Origin: Rhodobacteraceae bacterium XHP0102
Lineage (GTDB): Bacteria > Pseudomonadota > Alphaproteobacteria > Rhodobacterales > Rhodobacteraceae
DNA length: 64,000 nucleotides
Direction of reading: 5' to 3'
NCBI GenBank assembly: GCA_025751475.1
Contig: JAOWLD010000003.1
Coordinates: 372,001-436,000, forward strand
Made by a program: the position numbers and the translations under genes. Below the pieces are notes generated by a model. That model was not told where the DNA came from, ran no database searches, and worked only from the letters and a program-made list of their open reading frames with translations. This document shows, one piece after another, positions 18,774-29,142 of this stretch (position 1 is its first letter; every line of letters begins with the position of its first letter).

Positions 18774-20175
18774 GCTGTCATCCCGCGATGCTCGGGCAGG
18801 CGAGATGGTAAATTATGCGCAAAGATCGCAAACGCCCCCGATGAAACAATCGGGGTGAGCCCACGACTGGGCCTATGCACGCTTGCGGATAAGTGACGCA
18901 TCGTAAACCTGTTCTTCGCTCGCTTTTCGGCAAAGCTTTTGCGCTTTGCTCTATTTTTGAGGCTTCATTGGACAAATGTGCCACAAACGCCGCCGAAACC
19001 TCGTGCCTCGGATCAACGCTAGGGTGGAAAAAAGGCAATTTTGTGGAATTTAGGGTTAAATTTGAAAAATTATGCGGTGACGGAATTTAACGATGCTGTT
19101 GATGCAGGGTGCCTGTCCCTTCCCTGAGGATTATCTGACGCGGCGCAAGGCTGGGCCTTGCGTTCTGCGGCCCAACGGCACGCATATATGAGCCATCTTC
19201 TGGCGGCGCCCAGATCACGTCAGAATCAGAAGGGTGCAATCACCGTTCCAAGCGTGATTCTCCCGCTGTTGGTTCTTCAAACGCCCAGAACGCGTGACGC
19301 GGGGTGGCGAAACCACGGTGAAAGAAACAATGTGTTTCTCGTTCTCGCAACAATGCCGTGATGACGGTTCCGATCCTGAGAGTTCTCTTTCAGGTCACGG
19401 GATGTGGCGCGCAGCCTGCTGTGTGATAAACTTAAGGTGTTAGTTAAGTATATAATTTTATAATATTTTTTTGATAAAATATCCCGCAAACGATCTTTAG
19501 TTATGCGCTGCATATCTTTGGGATTTTCGTGCGCGAAAGCTCAAAAGCCATGCCGAATTCGTGCGTCAATATGCTCAAAGCCTGCGCCAAAATACCCGAC
19601 TTCCCTTAAATTACCGCTTCGTCTCGCGCGGGAGACGGGTTATGTATGACCCAAGCTAAACTGGGGGGTGAAGACTGCTAGGCCACGGGGGCGGCCGCAC
19701 TTATGACGCATCTTTAGAATGCGGAGGATGTGCGTTCGCATTATCGCAGAAGGCGATAATTGGCGCACCTGTCGTACGGGCCCGAAACGGGTCTGGGCTG
19801 CGGGGCTGCAAGGCAGCCATTCATCCTCTCATTTGGAACGTCCTCATGTGCGTCCGCTGTGTTTTGGTCTGGCCATCGCAAAGCGGTTGGGCGTGCTGAG
19901 GTTTTTCTGTTGTGAGACGCGCGGCCCAAGATCAGGCCGCATATTGGAGAGTAAAGTGATGGGGAAGAGAACAAGACTGCGTGGCGGCTTCGAAAATCGA
20001 AGCGCAGATCAAGCCGATGTTAAACTTGCTGGTGTTCAATCTGCACAACGCCAGCGCAGCGCAACGGCATAATTTCACCGTTCCCCAAAATCGTGGGCGC
20101 AAATGCAGCCCGCACCCGTGACTAAAGAAATTTCAGCGCGTGCCGCTGTAAAGACAACCCGAAGGAAGACGACCG
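18774..20175. other. Long non-coding region between two divergent RTX genes
   Basis: About 1.4 kb separates the leftward RTX-Hint gene from the rightward giant RTX gene. It contains a perfect hairpin (CCCCGAT/ATCGGGG, 18836-18855) in the leader of the leftward gene, a small hairpin AGAAACA/TGTTTCT near 19323-19339, and a very AT-rich patch at 19430-19500 that probably holds promoters. Reading frames such as 19719-20072 have no coding signature. A 37-codon frame at 19959-20072 with GGAGAG upstream is possible but unsupported. Confidence 0.5.
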
Positions 20176-20298
20176 ATGGCCAGCATTACGAGACGCGTCA
20201 AGCAAGATATGACTTGGGATTTTAAACTGTCCCATCAGACCACACTGGCCCGCTTTCCACAAAGCGCTGTCGCGCTTGATTTCGCAGCGGGGTTTTAA
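20176..20298 (+). CDS. Small 40-residue leader reading frame upstream of the giant RTX gene
   Basis: ATG 20176 opens a frame of 40 codons (MASITRRVKQDMTWDFKLSH onward) that ends TAA at 20296-20298, three bases before the ATG of the 8.6-kb RTX gene. GAAGGAAG lies about nine bases before the start. The tight spacing suggests translational coupling or a regulatory leader peptide. No family is recognised and the frame could be fortuitous. Confidence 0.45.
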   Translation: MASITRRVKQDMTWDFKLSHQTTLARFPQSAVALDFAAGF

Positions 20299-20301
20299 GT
20301 C

Positions 20302-23300
20302 ATGGCACAGATCCTTGGTCGCATCGTTCAAGATGGCAATCTCGACTTCACCGAGAACAATGGCAGCGGCGGTTTTGATCCCGGTATTCCCGGCATTCAG
20401 GTCACGCTTTTGGATGTCTTCGGGACCGTTTTGCAAACGACCTTTACGGATTCTGCGGGCAACTACATTTTTACGGGTGTGGACGTTGGGAACTACCGCA
20501 TCCAAGTGCCCCAACAGCTTGGCAACAGCACGCTGGCGGATAAGAATGTGGGCGGTGATTTCCGCGCCGACAGCGATGCCAACCCCAATGGTCTGACCGA
20601 TGTTCTTGTTATCTCCGATATCAGCCAAAGCCTTGAAGAGGTTGATTTTATCTATGGTGTCTATCCCGACCTGATCGTGGACGGCACCAATGACGGCGAT
20701 TTGATCGCGGTGGGGACGTTCACCGACAGTGACAGCGATGTTGTGACCGCTGGTGATGACACCATCCTGGGCAATGGCGGTGCCGACCAGATTTTTGCAT
20801 CCACGGGTAACGACCTTGCCGAGGGCGGCACAGGGCAGGATTTCGTGGCGGGTGAGGGCGGCAATGACTCCCTCTTTGGCGACAACTCGGATGGGCGTGT
20901 GGGTGAGGGGCTGCCGAACCTGATCGTCAACGGCTCGTTTGAGGATACAACGGGCCTGACCGCGCAGTCTTTTGGCTTTACGGGCGCGGGGGCCATCCCT
21001 GGGTGGACCGCCATTGACCCAACCGATACGCTAGAGGTTTACAACGTCAACGGCGAAGCGGTGAGTGTGGGTGGCACGGTCGCCAGTGATGGCTCAAACG
21101 CCCTTGATATGGGGGAATCCCCTGGCAATATTGGCATTTTCCAAGATGTGCCCAACCTTTTGGCGGGCGAAATCTATCGCCTGAGCTTTGATCTTTATGA
21201 CTCGCCCAGTTTGCCAGAATCCGGCGGGACCTCGAATGCGATCGAGGTGTTTTTCGGCGGCGTGTCGGTCGGTGTCTTTAACCCTGTCAACAACGCGCAA
21301 TGGCAAACCTTTTCCGCCAATCTGGTCGGCGGGTCTGGGGATGGCAGCGATCGGCTGGAATTCCGTGGTCTAGGCCCCGAGGATGACATTGGTGTCGGCC
21401 TTGATAATATTGTGCTTCAGCCCTTCTCGGCCCCCGCAATTGAGGCGGCGCTGACCGCAACGTCAAGTGATGGCCTTGATGGCGGCGCGGGCGATGATCT
21501 GTTGGTGGGTGGCGTTGGCGGCGACAGTATTGTCGGTGGTGAGGGCAACGATACGATTTTCGGTGACAATGGCGATACCGACACGCGTGTTTTCGGCTTT
21601 GAGACCTCACCGAACCTGATCTTTAACGGCTCCTTCGAGAATTTCGATGGCCTGCGTGCAACGCCAACTGGCTTTGCAGGTGATGGCGCGGTTCCAGGAT
21701 GGATCACAGTTGAGCCGAACCAAGCGATTGAGATCTTTAATTTCAACCCTGAAACGCCCGTTGCCGCCTCTGATGGCGATTTCGCGTTGGATATGGGGGC
21801 CTCGCCGGGCAACATCACCATCTTCCAAGACGTGCAGAACTTGGTCGCGGGCGAAACCTACCGCCTGTCCTTTGATCTGTCGGACTCGGCCAGCCTTCCC
21901 GATACGGGCCCCGATTCCAATGCCATCGAAGTGTTCTTCGGCGGTGTGTCTCAGGGTGTGTTCAACCCCGTCAACGGCGCGGGGTTTCAGAGCTTCAACC
22001 TTGATCTGGTGGCTGGATCGGGCGATGGCAGTGACCGATTGCAATTCGTGGGCCTTGGCACGGTCGACAACATCGGTGTCGGCCTCGACAATGTGCAGCT
22101 TGTGCCGACCACAGAAGCAGGTCTCAGCGCGGCGCTTGAGGCCAGTGCTGGAAATGACACCATCTTTGGCGATGCGGGCAATGACACCATCGCCGTAAGC
22201 ATTGCGTCCGATGGCGCCAATGACACGGTCGTTGGCGGGGCCGAAGGCGCGCTTGATAATGACGTGCTCGATTTGCGCGGCGCGGGGCCTGTCACCATCG
22301 TGCAAGAGGCCGATCCCAACGATGCGGGCGCATTCCGTGGCACGGTTACCTTCTCGGATGGCGGGGTTTTGTCCTTTGAAGGGATCGAAACCATCTTGCG
22401 CGACCCCGATGGTGTGGTCGATGGCACCGATGCGGGTGAAGTGATCGATGTGGGCTTCACCGATGCCCAAGGCGATCAGGTGACCGAAGGCAATGACGTG
22501 ATCTTCGGCAATGGTGGCAACGACAGCATCACCGCGGGCGGTGGCGATGATTTCGTGTCGGGCGGCACGGGCGATGATGTGGTCGCAGGCGGCCTTGGCA
22601 ATGACAATCTCAACGGCGATGAAGGCAATGACAGCCTGAACGGCGAGGGGGGTGATGATCAAGTCTTTGGCGGCAGCGGCAACGATACGCTTCTGGGCGG
22701 CGAAGGCGCGGACCTTCTGGCGGGTGGCCTCGATGATGACCAACTCTTTGGCGAGGCGGGCAATGACGACCTGCGCGGCGAAGATGGGGATGATTTCCTC
22801 TCGGCGGGTGGAGGCGATGACTTTGCCGAGGGCGGCAACGGCAACGACACGATCAACGGTGATGATGGCAATGACGACCTGCGCGGTGGTGCGGGCAATG
22901 ACCAGATTTTCGGCGGCGATGGAAATGACACGCTTGCGGGTGGCGAAGGGGCCGACCTGCTTGTCGGGGGCGCGGGTGCGGATGCCTTCGTGTTGGGCGC
23001 GGATGATACCGTCAGCGGGGGCGATGGGGATGATGTGTTCCTCGTTGATCTGTCGCTGCCAGCGGGCACGCCTGCCGCCGTCACGGGCGGCGAGTTGGGC
23101 GAGACCAATGGCGACACGCTCGATCTGCGTGGCGCGGGGCCCGTCACAATCGTCTATGACGAGACTGATCCTAGCTTTGATCCGGCCACGGGCACGGGCG
23201 AGGTCGGCACAGCGACCTATACCAACACCGCAGGCGATCTGGTCACGATCAATTTCAGCGAGATCGAAAATATCCTGACCGATCCCGATGGCGTGGTCGA

Positions 23301-26300
23301 TGGCACCCCCTCGGGCGATTTGATCAACGTGGGCTTCAGCGATGCTCAAGGCGATCAGGTGACGGATGGCGCGGATACGATCCTGGCAGGGGACGGGGAC
23401 GACACCATCACCGCGGGCGGCGGTGATGACAGCATCAACGCGGGGCCAGGGGCGGATTTTGCCGATGGCGGCGCGGGGGCCGATAGCATCGATGGCGGTG
23501 ACGGCAACGACAACCTGCGCGGCGGCACTGATGATGACACCATCCTTGGCGGTGGCGGCGATGATTTCATCGATGGCGATGCAGGCAATGATCAGATCTT
23601 TGCAGGTGACGGCAATGATGATCTGCGCGGCAGCGAAGGCGATGATTTCATCGATGGGGGTATCGGCAACGACACCATCCTTGGCGAAGAAAACAATGAC
23701 GACCTGCGCGGCGGCGAAGGGGCGGATCAGCTGTTCGGCGGCGCGGGCAGTGACTTCCTCGATGGCGATGCGGGTGATGATCAAGTCTTTGGCGGCGATG
23801 GCGCCGATGATATGCGCGGCAGCGAAGGCAACGACCTTCTGGATGGTGGCGCTGGCAATGACACGATCCTTAGCGAAGAAGACAATGACACGTTGATCGG
23901 CGGCGAAGGCGCGGATCAGCTCTTTGGTGGCGCAGGCAATGATCTGTTAGAGGTCGGTGCAGGCGACACCGCGCAGGGCGATGGCGGTGACGATACATTC
24001 ACCGTTGATATGATGCTCAGCGGTAATGATGTGATCACGATCACGGGCGGTGAAACGGGTGAGACAAACGGCGACACGCTCGACCTGACGGCCCTGCCAT
24101 CGGCAACGATTGTCTATGACACGAGTGATCCGACCTTTGATCCAGTGACGGGCAGGGGCGAAAGCGGCACTGTAACCTTTATCAACGCCAATGGCGATCC
24201 GGTCACAATTAATTTCAGTGAAATCGAAACGATCCTGACCAACGGTGACGCCCAATTCGATGGCACGGAAAATGATGACGTTATTGGACTTGGCGCGACC
24301 GATGCGGATGGCGATCCGATCACCGATGGTGCCGACATCATTCTGGGCAATGGTGGCAACGACAATATCAGCGCGGCGGGTGGCAACGATACGGTCGATG
24401 GCGGCACGGGGAATGACACCATCGGCGGTGGCCTTGGCGATGACGTCATCTTTGGCGGTCTCGGTGATGATAATATCAACGGCGGTGCTGGAAATGACAG
24501 CATCTCGGGCGGTGCGGGGGATGATGTCCTGCGCGGCGAGGGTGGCGAAGATACCATCTCGGGCGGTGAGGGAAATGACTTCATCGATGGCGGCAATGAA
24601 AACGACACGCTGTCGGGCGATGGCGGGGACGATTTCATTACGGGACATTCTGGAGAGGACCTCCTCTCGGGCGGTGACGGAAATGACACGCTCGGCGGTG
24701 GTGCGGATAACGATACACTGTTCGGCGGTGATGGTGACGATACGGTCAACGGCGATACGGGCGATGATGTTGTCTCGGGCGATGCGGGCAATGATCGGCT
24801 GACAGGCGGTGACGGCAATGACAGCCTAATTGGCGGCGAAGGCAATGACCTTCTGATCGGTGGCGCGGGTAACGATACGCTCGCGCTTGGTGCAGGGGAT
24901 ACCGCGCAGGGCGATGGTGGTGATGACATTTTCACCTTTGACCCAACCCTGTCGGGTTCGGACCCGATCACCGTTGTCGGCGGCGAGTTGGACGAGACCA
25001 ATGGCGATACGCTTGATCTAAGAGGGCTTGGGCCCGTCACAATCGTCTATGATACCACGGACCCCAGTTTTAACCCCGCCACGGGCACGGGCGAGGTGGG
25101 CACGGCGACCTACACCAATGCGGCGGGTGATCCGGTTACGATCAATTTCAGCGAGATCGAGACTGTCCTGAGCGACCCTGATGGTGTGGTCGATGGCACG
25201 CCTTTGGGCGACGCGATTGATGTCGGCTTTGCCGATCCGCAGGGGGATTCTGTTACCAACGGCCCTGACGTGATCGAAAGCGGTGCAGGCGATGACACGG
25301 TCAATGCAGGCGATGGCAATGACACGGTCGATGCGGGCACGGGCGATGATTTTGTCGATGGCGGCAGCGGCGATGACGTTGTGTCGGGCGGTGAGGGCAA
25401 TGATGACCTCATGGGCAATTTCGGCAATGACACGCTCTATGGTGGCGCAGGCGATGATATTCTGTCGGGTGACGATGGCGATGACAGCCTCCTTGGTGGG
25501 GATGGCGATGACCTCATCGTTGGCGGTGCAGGCGAAGATACACTCATCGGTGGTGCAGGCGCAGATGCGATCACGGGCGGCGCTGGCGCTGACTCAATGG
25601 ATGGGGGCTCAGGAAATGACACGCTGGCCTTTGGGGGCGTAGATACCGTCCTCGGCGGTGATGGCGATGATATATTCCAGATCGATCCGACTGATCCGAC
25701 TGCGGATGTTGCCGCCACCATCACGGGCGGCGAGGCGGATGAAACGCTGGGCGACACGCTCGACCTGAGCGACCAAACCAACGCTCTGGATGTGACCTTG
25801 GGCGCGGATGGCGAAAGCGGCACGGTCGATGGGCTTGATACCATCGCAGGTGATGATGACATCACATTTGCCGAGATCGAGACTGTCCTGACGGGCACAG
25901 GCAATGATAGCATCGATGGCACGGCGGCAACGGGCCCGCTTGCGGTTGACGCGGGCGCGGGCGATGACACGGTCGCGGGTGGCACGGGCAACGATGTGCT
26001 TGCGGGCGGCGCGGGTAACGATACCCTCGCCGGTGGCGCAGGTGCAGATACGCTCGATGGCGGCGATGGTGCTGATCTTCTTGATGGCGGCGCGGGTGAT
26101 GACAGCCTTGTGGGCGGCGCGGGGGACGACACGCTGGCCGGCGGGGCAGGCAATGATCTGCTTGATGGCGGTGCGGGCGATGATGCGATTGCGGTTGGCG
26201 GTGGCGACACGGCCCAGGGCGGCGATGGCGATGATACCTTCACCGTGGATGCAACCGATCCGACCGCGGATGTTGCTGCAACCATCACGGGTGGTGAAGG

Positions 26301-28941
26301 TGGTGAGGTCCTTGGCGACACGCTTGATCTGAGCACGGAAGGCCCCGTGGCTGTCACCATCGGTGCCGATGGCGAAAGCGGCACGGTTGACGGGATCGAC
26401 ACGATCACAGGCGATGACGATATCACCTTTGCCGAGATCGAGAATGTGGTTACGGGCGCAGGCAATGACACGATTGACGGCGCAGCTGCGACTGGCCCGA
26501 TTGATGTGGCTGCAGGCGCGGGTGATGACACGGTCACGGGCGGCGCAGGCGATGATACAATCGCAGGCGGCGATGGCGCGGATGCGGTCGCGGGTGGCAC
26601 AGGCAATGACAATATCACCGGCGATGCGGGCGATGATGTTCTTGACGGCGGCGCGGGCGATGACACGCTCGATGGTGGCGCGGATAATGACAGCCTTGCA
26701 GGGGGCGCAGGCAATGACAGCCTCATCGGCGGTGACGGCAATGACACCCTCGATGGCGGCGCGGGCAATGACACCCTGCTTGGCGGCGCGGGCGATGACA
26801 GTATCGTGCTTGCCGATGGGTTCGGGGATGACAGCATCCTCGGCGGTGAGGCAGGCGAGACCACAGGCGACACCTTGGATGCGACAGGTGTCACAGGGGA
26901 TGTGACGCTTGGCTACACGGGTGACGAGGCAGGGGTTCTGACCGCCACCGATGGCTCCACCGCCACTTTTGCCGAGATCGAGGAGGTTATCCTTGGCGCG
27001 GGCAATGACAGTGTGGATGGGACAAGCTCCACCACGGGGATTGCCCTCGATACAGGCGCGGGCAATGACACGGTTGCAGGCGGCACGGGCAATGACAGCA
27101 TCGCAGGTGGCGATGGTCGTGACGTGCTCGATGGGGGCGATGGCAATGACACGCTGGACGGTGGCGCGGGCAATGACAGCCTTGCTGGTGGATTTGGCCG
27201 TGACAGCCTGATTGGTGATGCGGGTAATGACACGCTGCGCGGCGGCGTGGGCATTGATACACTTGAGGGTGGCGCAGGCGATGACAGCCTTGACGGCGGT
27301 TTGGGCAACGACTCCATCATTGGCGGTGCAGGCAATGACACGGTCGATGGGGGGGACGGGGATGATTTCATCAACACCCGCACCGACCCAGGCTTGGGCA
27401 TTCCAAACCGCGGTCTGACCCTTGTGGATGACCCTGCTACGCCGGGCGTGGATGAATCCCTCTTCAGCTATCCTTCTGATCCCAATCCAGCGGATGACGA
27501 AGACAGTGTTGTCGCAGGGGCAGGCAATGACACCGTTCTGACGGGCGATGACAATGATACTGTCTATGGCGGGGCGGGTGCGGATCGCATCGATGCGGGC
27601 TTTGACGATGACCTTGTCTATGGGGGCACTGAAAACGATACTTTGGCAGGCGCCGAAGGACGCGACACGCTCTATGGGGATGAGGGCGATGATGTTCTCT
27701 TTGGCGGTTTGGCCAGTGATGATCCAGATGCCGTTGCGGCAGCGGTTTTTGATCTGACCGATGACGGGTCGGCAACACAAGTCGACCCTGATCCAACCAA
27801 CAACCAAGACCTTCTTTATGGCGGCATCGGGGATGACACGCTTTATGGCGGGGATGATGCAGATTGGCTGTATGGTGGCGCTGGCGATGACCTGCTGGAT
27901 GGCGGCATTGACGATGACATCCTGTTCGGGGACGATGGCAACGACACGCTGCTCGGGGGTCAAGGCAGTGATACGCTGGATGGCGGAGCAGGTGATGATG
28001 CGCTGACAGGCGGTATTGGAGATGACTTCTTCAACATCAGCGGTGGCGGCAATGACACGATCACCGATTTTGACACGACCGACTCAACCGATGGCGATCC
28101 CACGAACAATGACTTCGTGGATTTAAGCCCCTTCTACAATGCAACCACGGTTGCGGCGGTGAATGCGGCGGATGCAGACCCAAGCAACGATTTCGCAAAT
28201 CCCTTGGCCATGTTGCGGGCCGATGCCGCGGATGGTGTGATTGATGGGATCATTGGCGGCATCGATTACAGCGCCGAGATCGGAGATATCAATCTCACAT
28301 TGCAAAACGGCGGCGCGGCAATTGACCCAGCCTTGCTGAATGCGGAAAATACGGGTGTGCCCTGTTTTGTGCGCGGCACAATGATCGCGACAATCAGGGG
28401 TGTGATCCCCGTTGAAGCCCTCCGTGCAGGTGACAAGATCATCACCCGTGACAACGGGGTGCAGGAGGTGCGTTGGATCGGATCCCGCCGTGTCGAGGCG
28501 CAAGGCAAAATGGCCCCTGTGCAGATTGCAGCAGGTCTATTCAACAACACAGAGGCGCTTTGGGTGTCACCCAATCACCGCATTTTGCAAGCGGGCACCA
28601 AGGTTTCGGTTCTGTTCGAGGAGCCCGAGGTGTTGATCGCGGCCAAGCATTTGGTGGGTGTCGCAGGGATTGACCGCTGCCCTGGTGGGGTTGTGGACTA
28701 TTTCCATATCCTGTTTGACCGTCACGAGGTGATCCTGTCCAACGGATGCTGGACCGAAAGCTTGCATCCAGGACAGCAAAGTTTGGATGGGTTTGAAAAA
28801 GAAGCGGCTGATGAAATCCTGAGCCTCTTCCCTGAATTGGCGGGGGCCGAGGGTGTTGCGGCTTACGGCGCATCCGCGCGCTTGGTGCTCAAAGCCCATG
28901 AGGCGGAGCTGGCCCAATCACTGCTCGGCATGAAGAAGTAA
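20302..28941 (+). CDS. Giant RTX protein with SdrD-B-like N-terminus and C-terminal Hint domain
   Basis: A 2,879-residue, highly acidic protein. Residues 1-115 resemble an SdrD B/Cna B-like fold (GIPGIQVTLLDVFGTVLQTTF, AGNYIFTGVDVGNYRIQVP). Two DUF642-like modules (NLIVNGSFEDT..., about residues 207-375; NLIFNGSFENF..., about 436-605) follow, each with PGW and DNIGVGLDN motifs. Then come about 2,000 residues of RTX nonapeptides broken by spacers of the type GETNGDTLDLRGAGPVTIVYD and DPDGVVDGT. A pre-Hint segment (DFVDLSPFYNATTVAAV) precedes a Hint domain beginning at Cys2688 (VPCFVRGTMIATIRGVIPVE). The likely role is a calcium-folded extracellular adhesin or matrix protein exported by type I secretion and trimmed at the Hint Cys. 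Confidence 0.87.
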   Translation: MAQILGRIVQDGNLDFTENNGSGGFDPGIPGIQVTLLDVFGTVLQTTFTDSAGNYIFTGVDVGNYRIQVPQQLGNSTLADKNVGGDFRADSDANPNGLTDVLVISDISQSLEEVDFIYGVYPDLIVDGTNDGDLIAVGTFTDSDSDVVTAGDDTILGNGGADQIFASTGNDLAEGGTGQDFVAGEGGNDSLFGDNSDGRVGEGLPNLIVNGSFEDTTGLTAQSFGFTGAGAIPGWTAIDPTDTLEVYNVNGEAVSVGGTVASDGSNALDMGESPGNIGIFQDVPNLLAGEIYRLSFDLYDSPSLPESGGTSNAIEVFFGGVSVGVFNPVNNAQWQTFSANLVGGSGDGSDRLEFRGLGPEDDIGVGLDNIVLQPFSAPAIEAALTATSSDGLDGGAGDDLLVGGVGGDSIVGGEGNDTIFGDNGDTDTRVFGFETSPNLIFNGSFENFDGLRATPTGFAGDGAVPGWITVEPNQAIEIFNFNPETPVAASDGDFALDMGASPGNITIFQDVQNLVAGETYRLSFDLSDSASLPDTGPDSNAIEVFFGGVSQGVFNPVNGAGFQSFNLDLVAGSGDGSDRLQFVGLGTVDNIGVGLDNVQLVPTTEAGLSAALEASAGNDTIFGDAGNDTIAVSIASDGANDTVVGGAEGALDNDVLDLRGAGPVTIVQEADPNDAGAFRGTVTFSDGGVLSFEGIETILRDPDGVVDGTDAGEVIDVGFTDAQGDQVTEGNDVIFGNGGNDSITAGGGDDFVSGGTGDDVVAGGLGNDNLNGDEGNDSLNGEGGDDQVFGGSGNDTLLGGEGADLLAGGLDDDQLFGEAGNDDLRGEDGDDFLSAGGGDDFAEGGNGNDTINGDDGNDDLRGGAGNDQIFGGDGNDTLAGGEGADLLVGGAGADAFVLGADDTVSGGDGDDVFLVDLSLPAGTPAAVTGGELGETNGDTLDLRGAGPVTIVYDETDPSFDPATGTGEVGTATYTNTAGDLVTINFSEIENILTDPDGVVDGTPSGDLINVGFSDAQGDQVTDGADTILAGDGDDTITAGGGDDSINAGPGADFADGGAGADSIDGGDGNDNLRGGTDDDTILGGGGDDFIDGDAGNDQIFAGDGNDDLRGSEGDDFIDGGIGNDTILGEENNDDLRGGEGADQLFGGAGSDFLDGDAGDDQVFGGDGADDMRGSEGNDLLDGGAGNDTILSEEDNDTLIGGEGADQLFGGAGNDLLEVGAGDTAQGDGGDDTFTVDMMLSGNDVITITGGETGETNGDTLDLTALPSATIVYDTSDPTFDPVTGRGESGTVTFINANGDPVTINFSEIETILTNGDAQFDGTENDDVIGLGATDADGDPITDGADIILGNGGNDNISAAGGNDTVDGGTGNDTIGGGLGDDVIFGGLGDDNINGGAGNDSISGGAGDDVLRGEGGEDTISGGEGNDFIDGGNENDTLSGDGGDDFITGHSGEDLLSGGDGNDTLGGGADNDTLFGGDGDDTVNGDTGDDVVSGDAGNDRLTGGDGNDSLIGGEGNDLLIGGAGNDTLALGAGDTAQGDGGDDIFTFDPTLSGSDPITVVGGELDETNGDTLDLRGLGPVTIVYDTTDPSFNPATGTGEVGTATYTNAAGDPVTINFSEIETVLSDPDGVVDGTPLGDAIDVGFADPQGDSVTNGPDVIESGAGDDTVNAGDGNDTVDAGTGDDFVDGGSGDDVVSGGEGNDDLMGNFGNDTLYGGAGDDILSGDDGDDSLLGGDGDDLIVGGAGEDTLIGGAGADAITGGAGADSMDGGSGNDTLAFGGVDTVLGGDGDDIFQIDPTDPTADVAATITGGEADETLGDTLDLSDQTNALDVTLGADGESGTVDGLDTIAGDDDITFAEIETVLTGTGNDSIDGTAATGPLAVDAGAGDDTVAGGTGNDVLAGGAGNDTLAGGAGADTLDGGDGADLLDGGAGDDSLVGGAGDDTLAGGAGNDLLDGGAGDDAIAVGGGDTAQGGDGDDTFTVDATDPTADVAATITGGEGGEVLGDTLDLSTEGPVAVTIGADGESGTVDGIDTITGDDDITFAEIENVVTGAGNDTIDGAAATGPIDVAAGAGDDTVTGGAGDDTIAGGDGADAVAGGTGNDNITGDAGDDVLDGGAGDDTLDGGADNDSLAGGAGNDSLIGGDGNDTLDGGAGNDTLLGGAGDDSIVLADGFGDDSILGGEAGETTGDTLDATGVTGDVTLGYTGDEAGVLTATDGSTATFAEIEEVILGAGNDSVDGTSSTTGIALDTGAGNDTVAGGTGNDSIAGGDGRDVLDGGDGNDTLDGGAGNDSLAGGFGRDSLIGDAGNDTLRGGVGIDTLEGGAGDDSLDGGLGNDSIIGGAGNDTVDGGDGDDFINTRTDPGLGIPNRGLTLVDDPATPGVDESLFSYPSDPNPADDEDSVVAGAGNDTVLTGDDNDTVYGGAGADRIDAGFDDDLVYGGTENDTLAGAEGRDTLYGDEGDDVLFGGLASDDPDAVAAAVFDLTDDGSATQVDPDPTNNQDLLYGGIGDDTLYGGDDADWLYGGAGDDLLDGGIDDDILFGDDGNDTLLGGQGSDTLDGGAGDDALTGGIGDDFFNISGGGNDTITDFDTTDSTDGDPTNNDFVDLSPFYNATTVAAVNAADADPSNDFANPLAMLRADAADGVIDGIIGGIDYSAEIGDINLTLQNGGAAIDPALLNAENTGVPCFVRGTMIATIRGVIPVEALRAGDKIITRDNGVQEVRWIGSRRVEAQGKMAPVQIAAGLFNNTEALWVSPNHRILQAGTKVSVLFEEPEVLIAAKHLVGVAGIDRCPGGVVDYFHILFDRHEVILSNGCWTESLHPGQQSLDGFEKEAADEILSLFPELAGAEGVAAYGASARLVLKAHEAELAQSLLGMKK

Positions 28942-28968
28942 ACCACAAAGCCAGACGCGATCTGATGA

Positions 28969-28998
28969 AGCGCCGTCTCCATATTTGGGGGCGGCGCT
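28969..28998 (+). terminator. Hairpin after the giant RTX gene
   Basis: An AGCGCCG/CGGCGCT stem with a 16-base loop lies 28 bp after the stop and is followed by GAAATTTAATATT, a weak T tract. It probably ends or attenuates the RTX transcript. The next 100 bases are strongly AT-rich and likely contain the promoter of the following gene. Confidence 0.6.
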
Positions 28999-29142
28999 GA
29001 AATTTAATATTCAGCATCAAAAATATGTTGAATATGTATAATTTTTTCACCTAAATAGCACAAAAATATCGCAATTGAGGCTTATCCGCTTTGGGGTCCG
29101 ATCAGTCGGGTGAGCAGAAAGTCGTATAAAGGGGAAAATCCA

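Noticed and set aside
19430-19460. CtrA-like site (two TTAA boxes)
   Set aside because: The spacing is eight bases and not the seven of the CtrA consensus, in a very AT-rich stretch where such matches arise by chance.
19719-20072. 117-codon frame before the giant RTX gene
   Set aside because: Irregular composition, no recognisable domain and no ribosome site at the start; it looks like a chance frame in a non-coding region.
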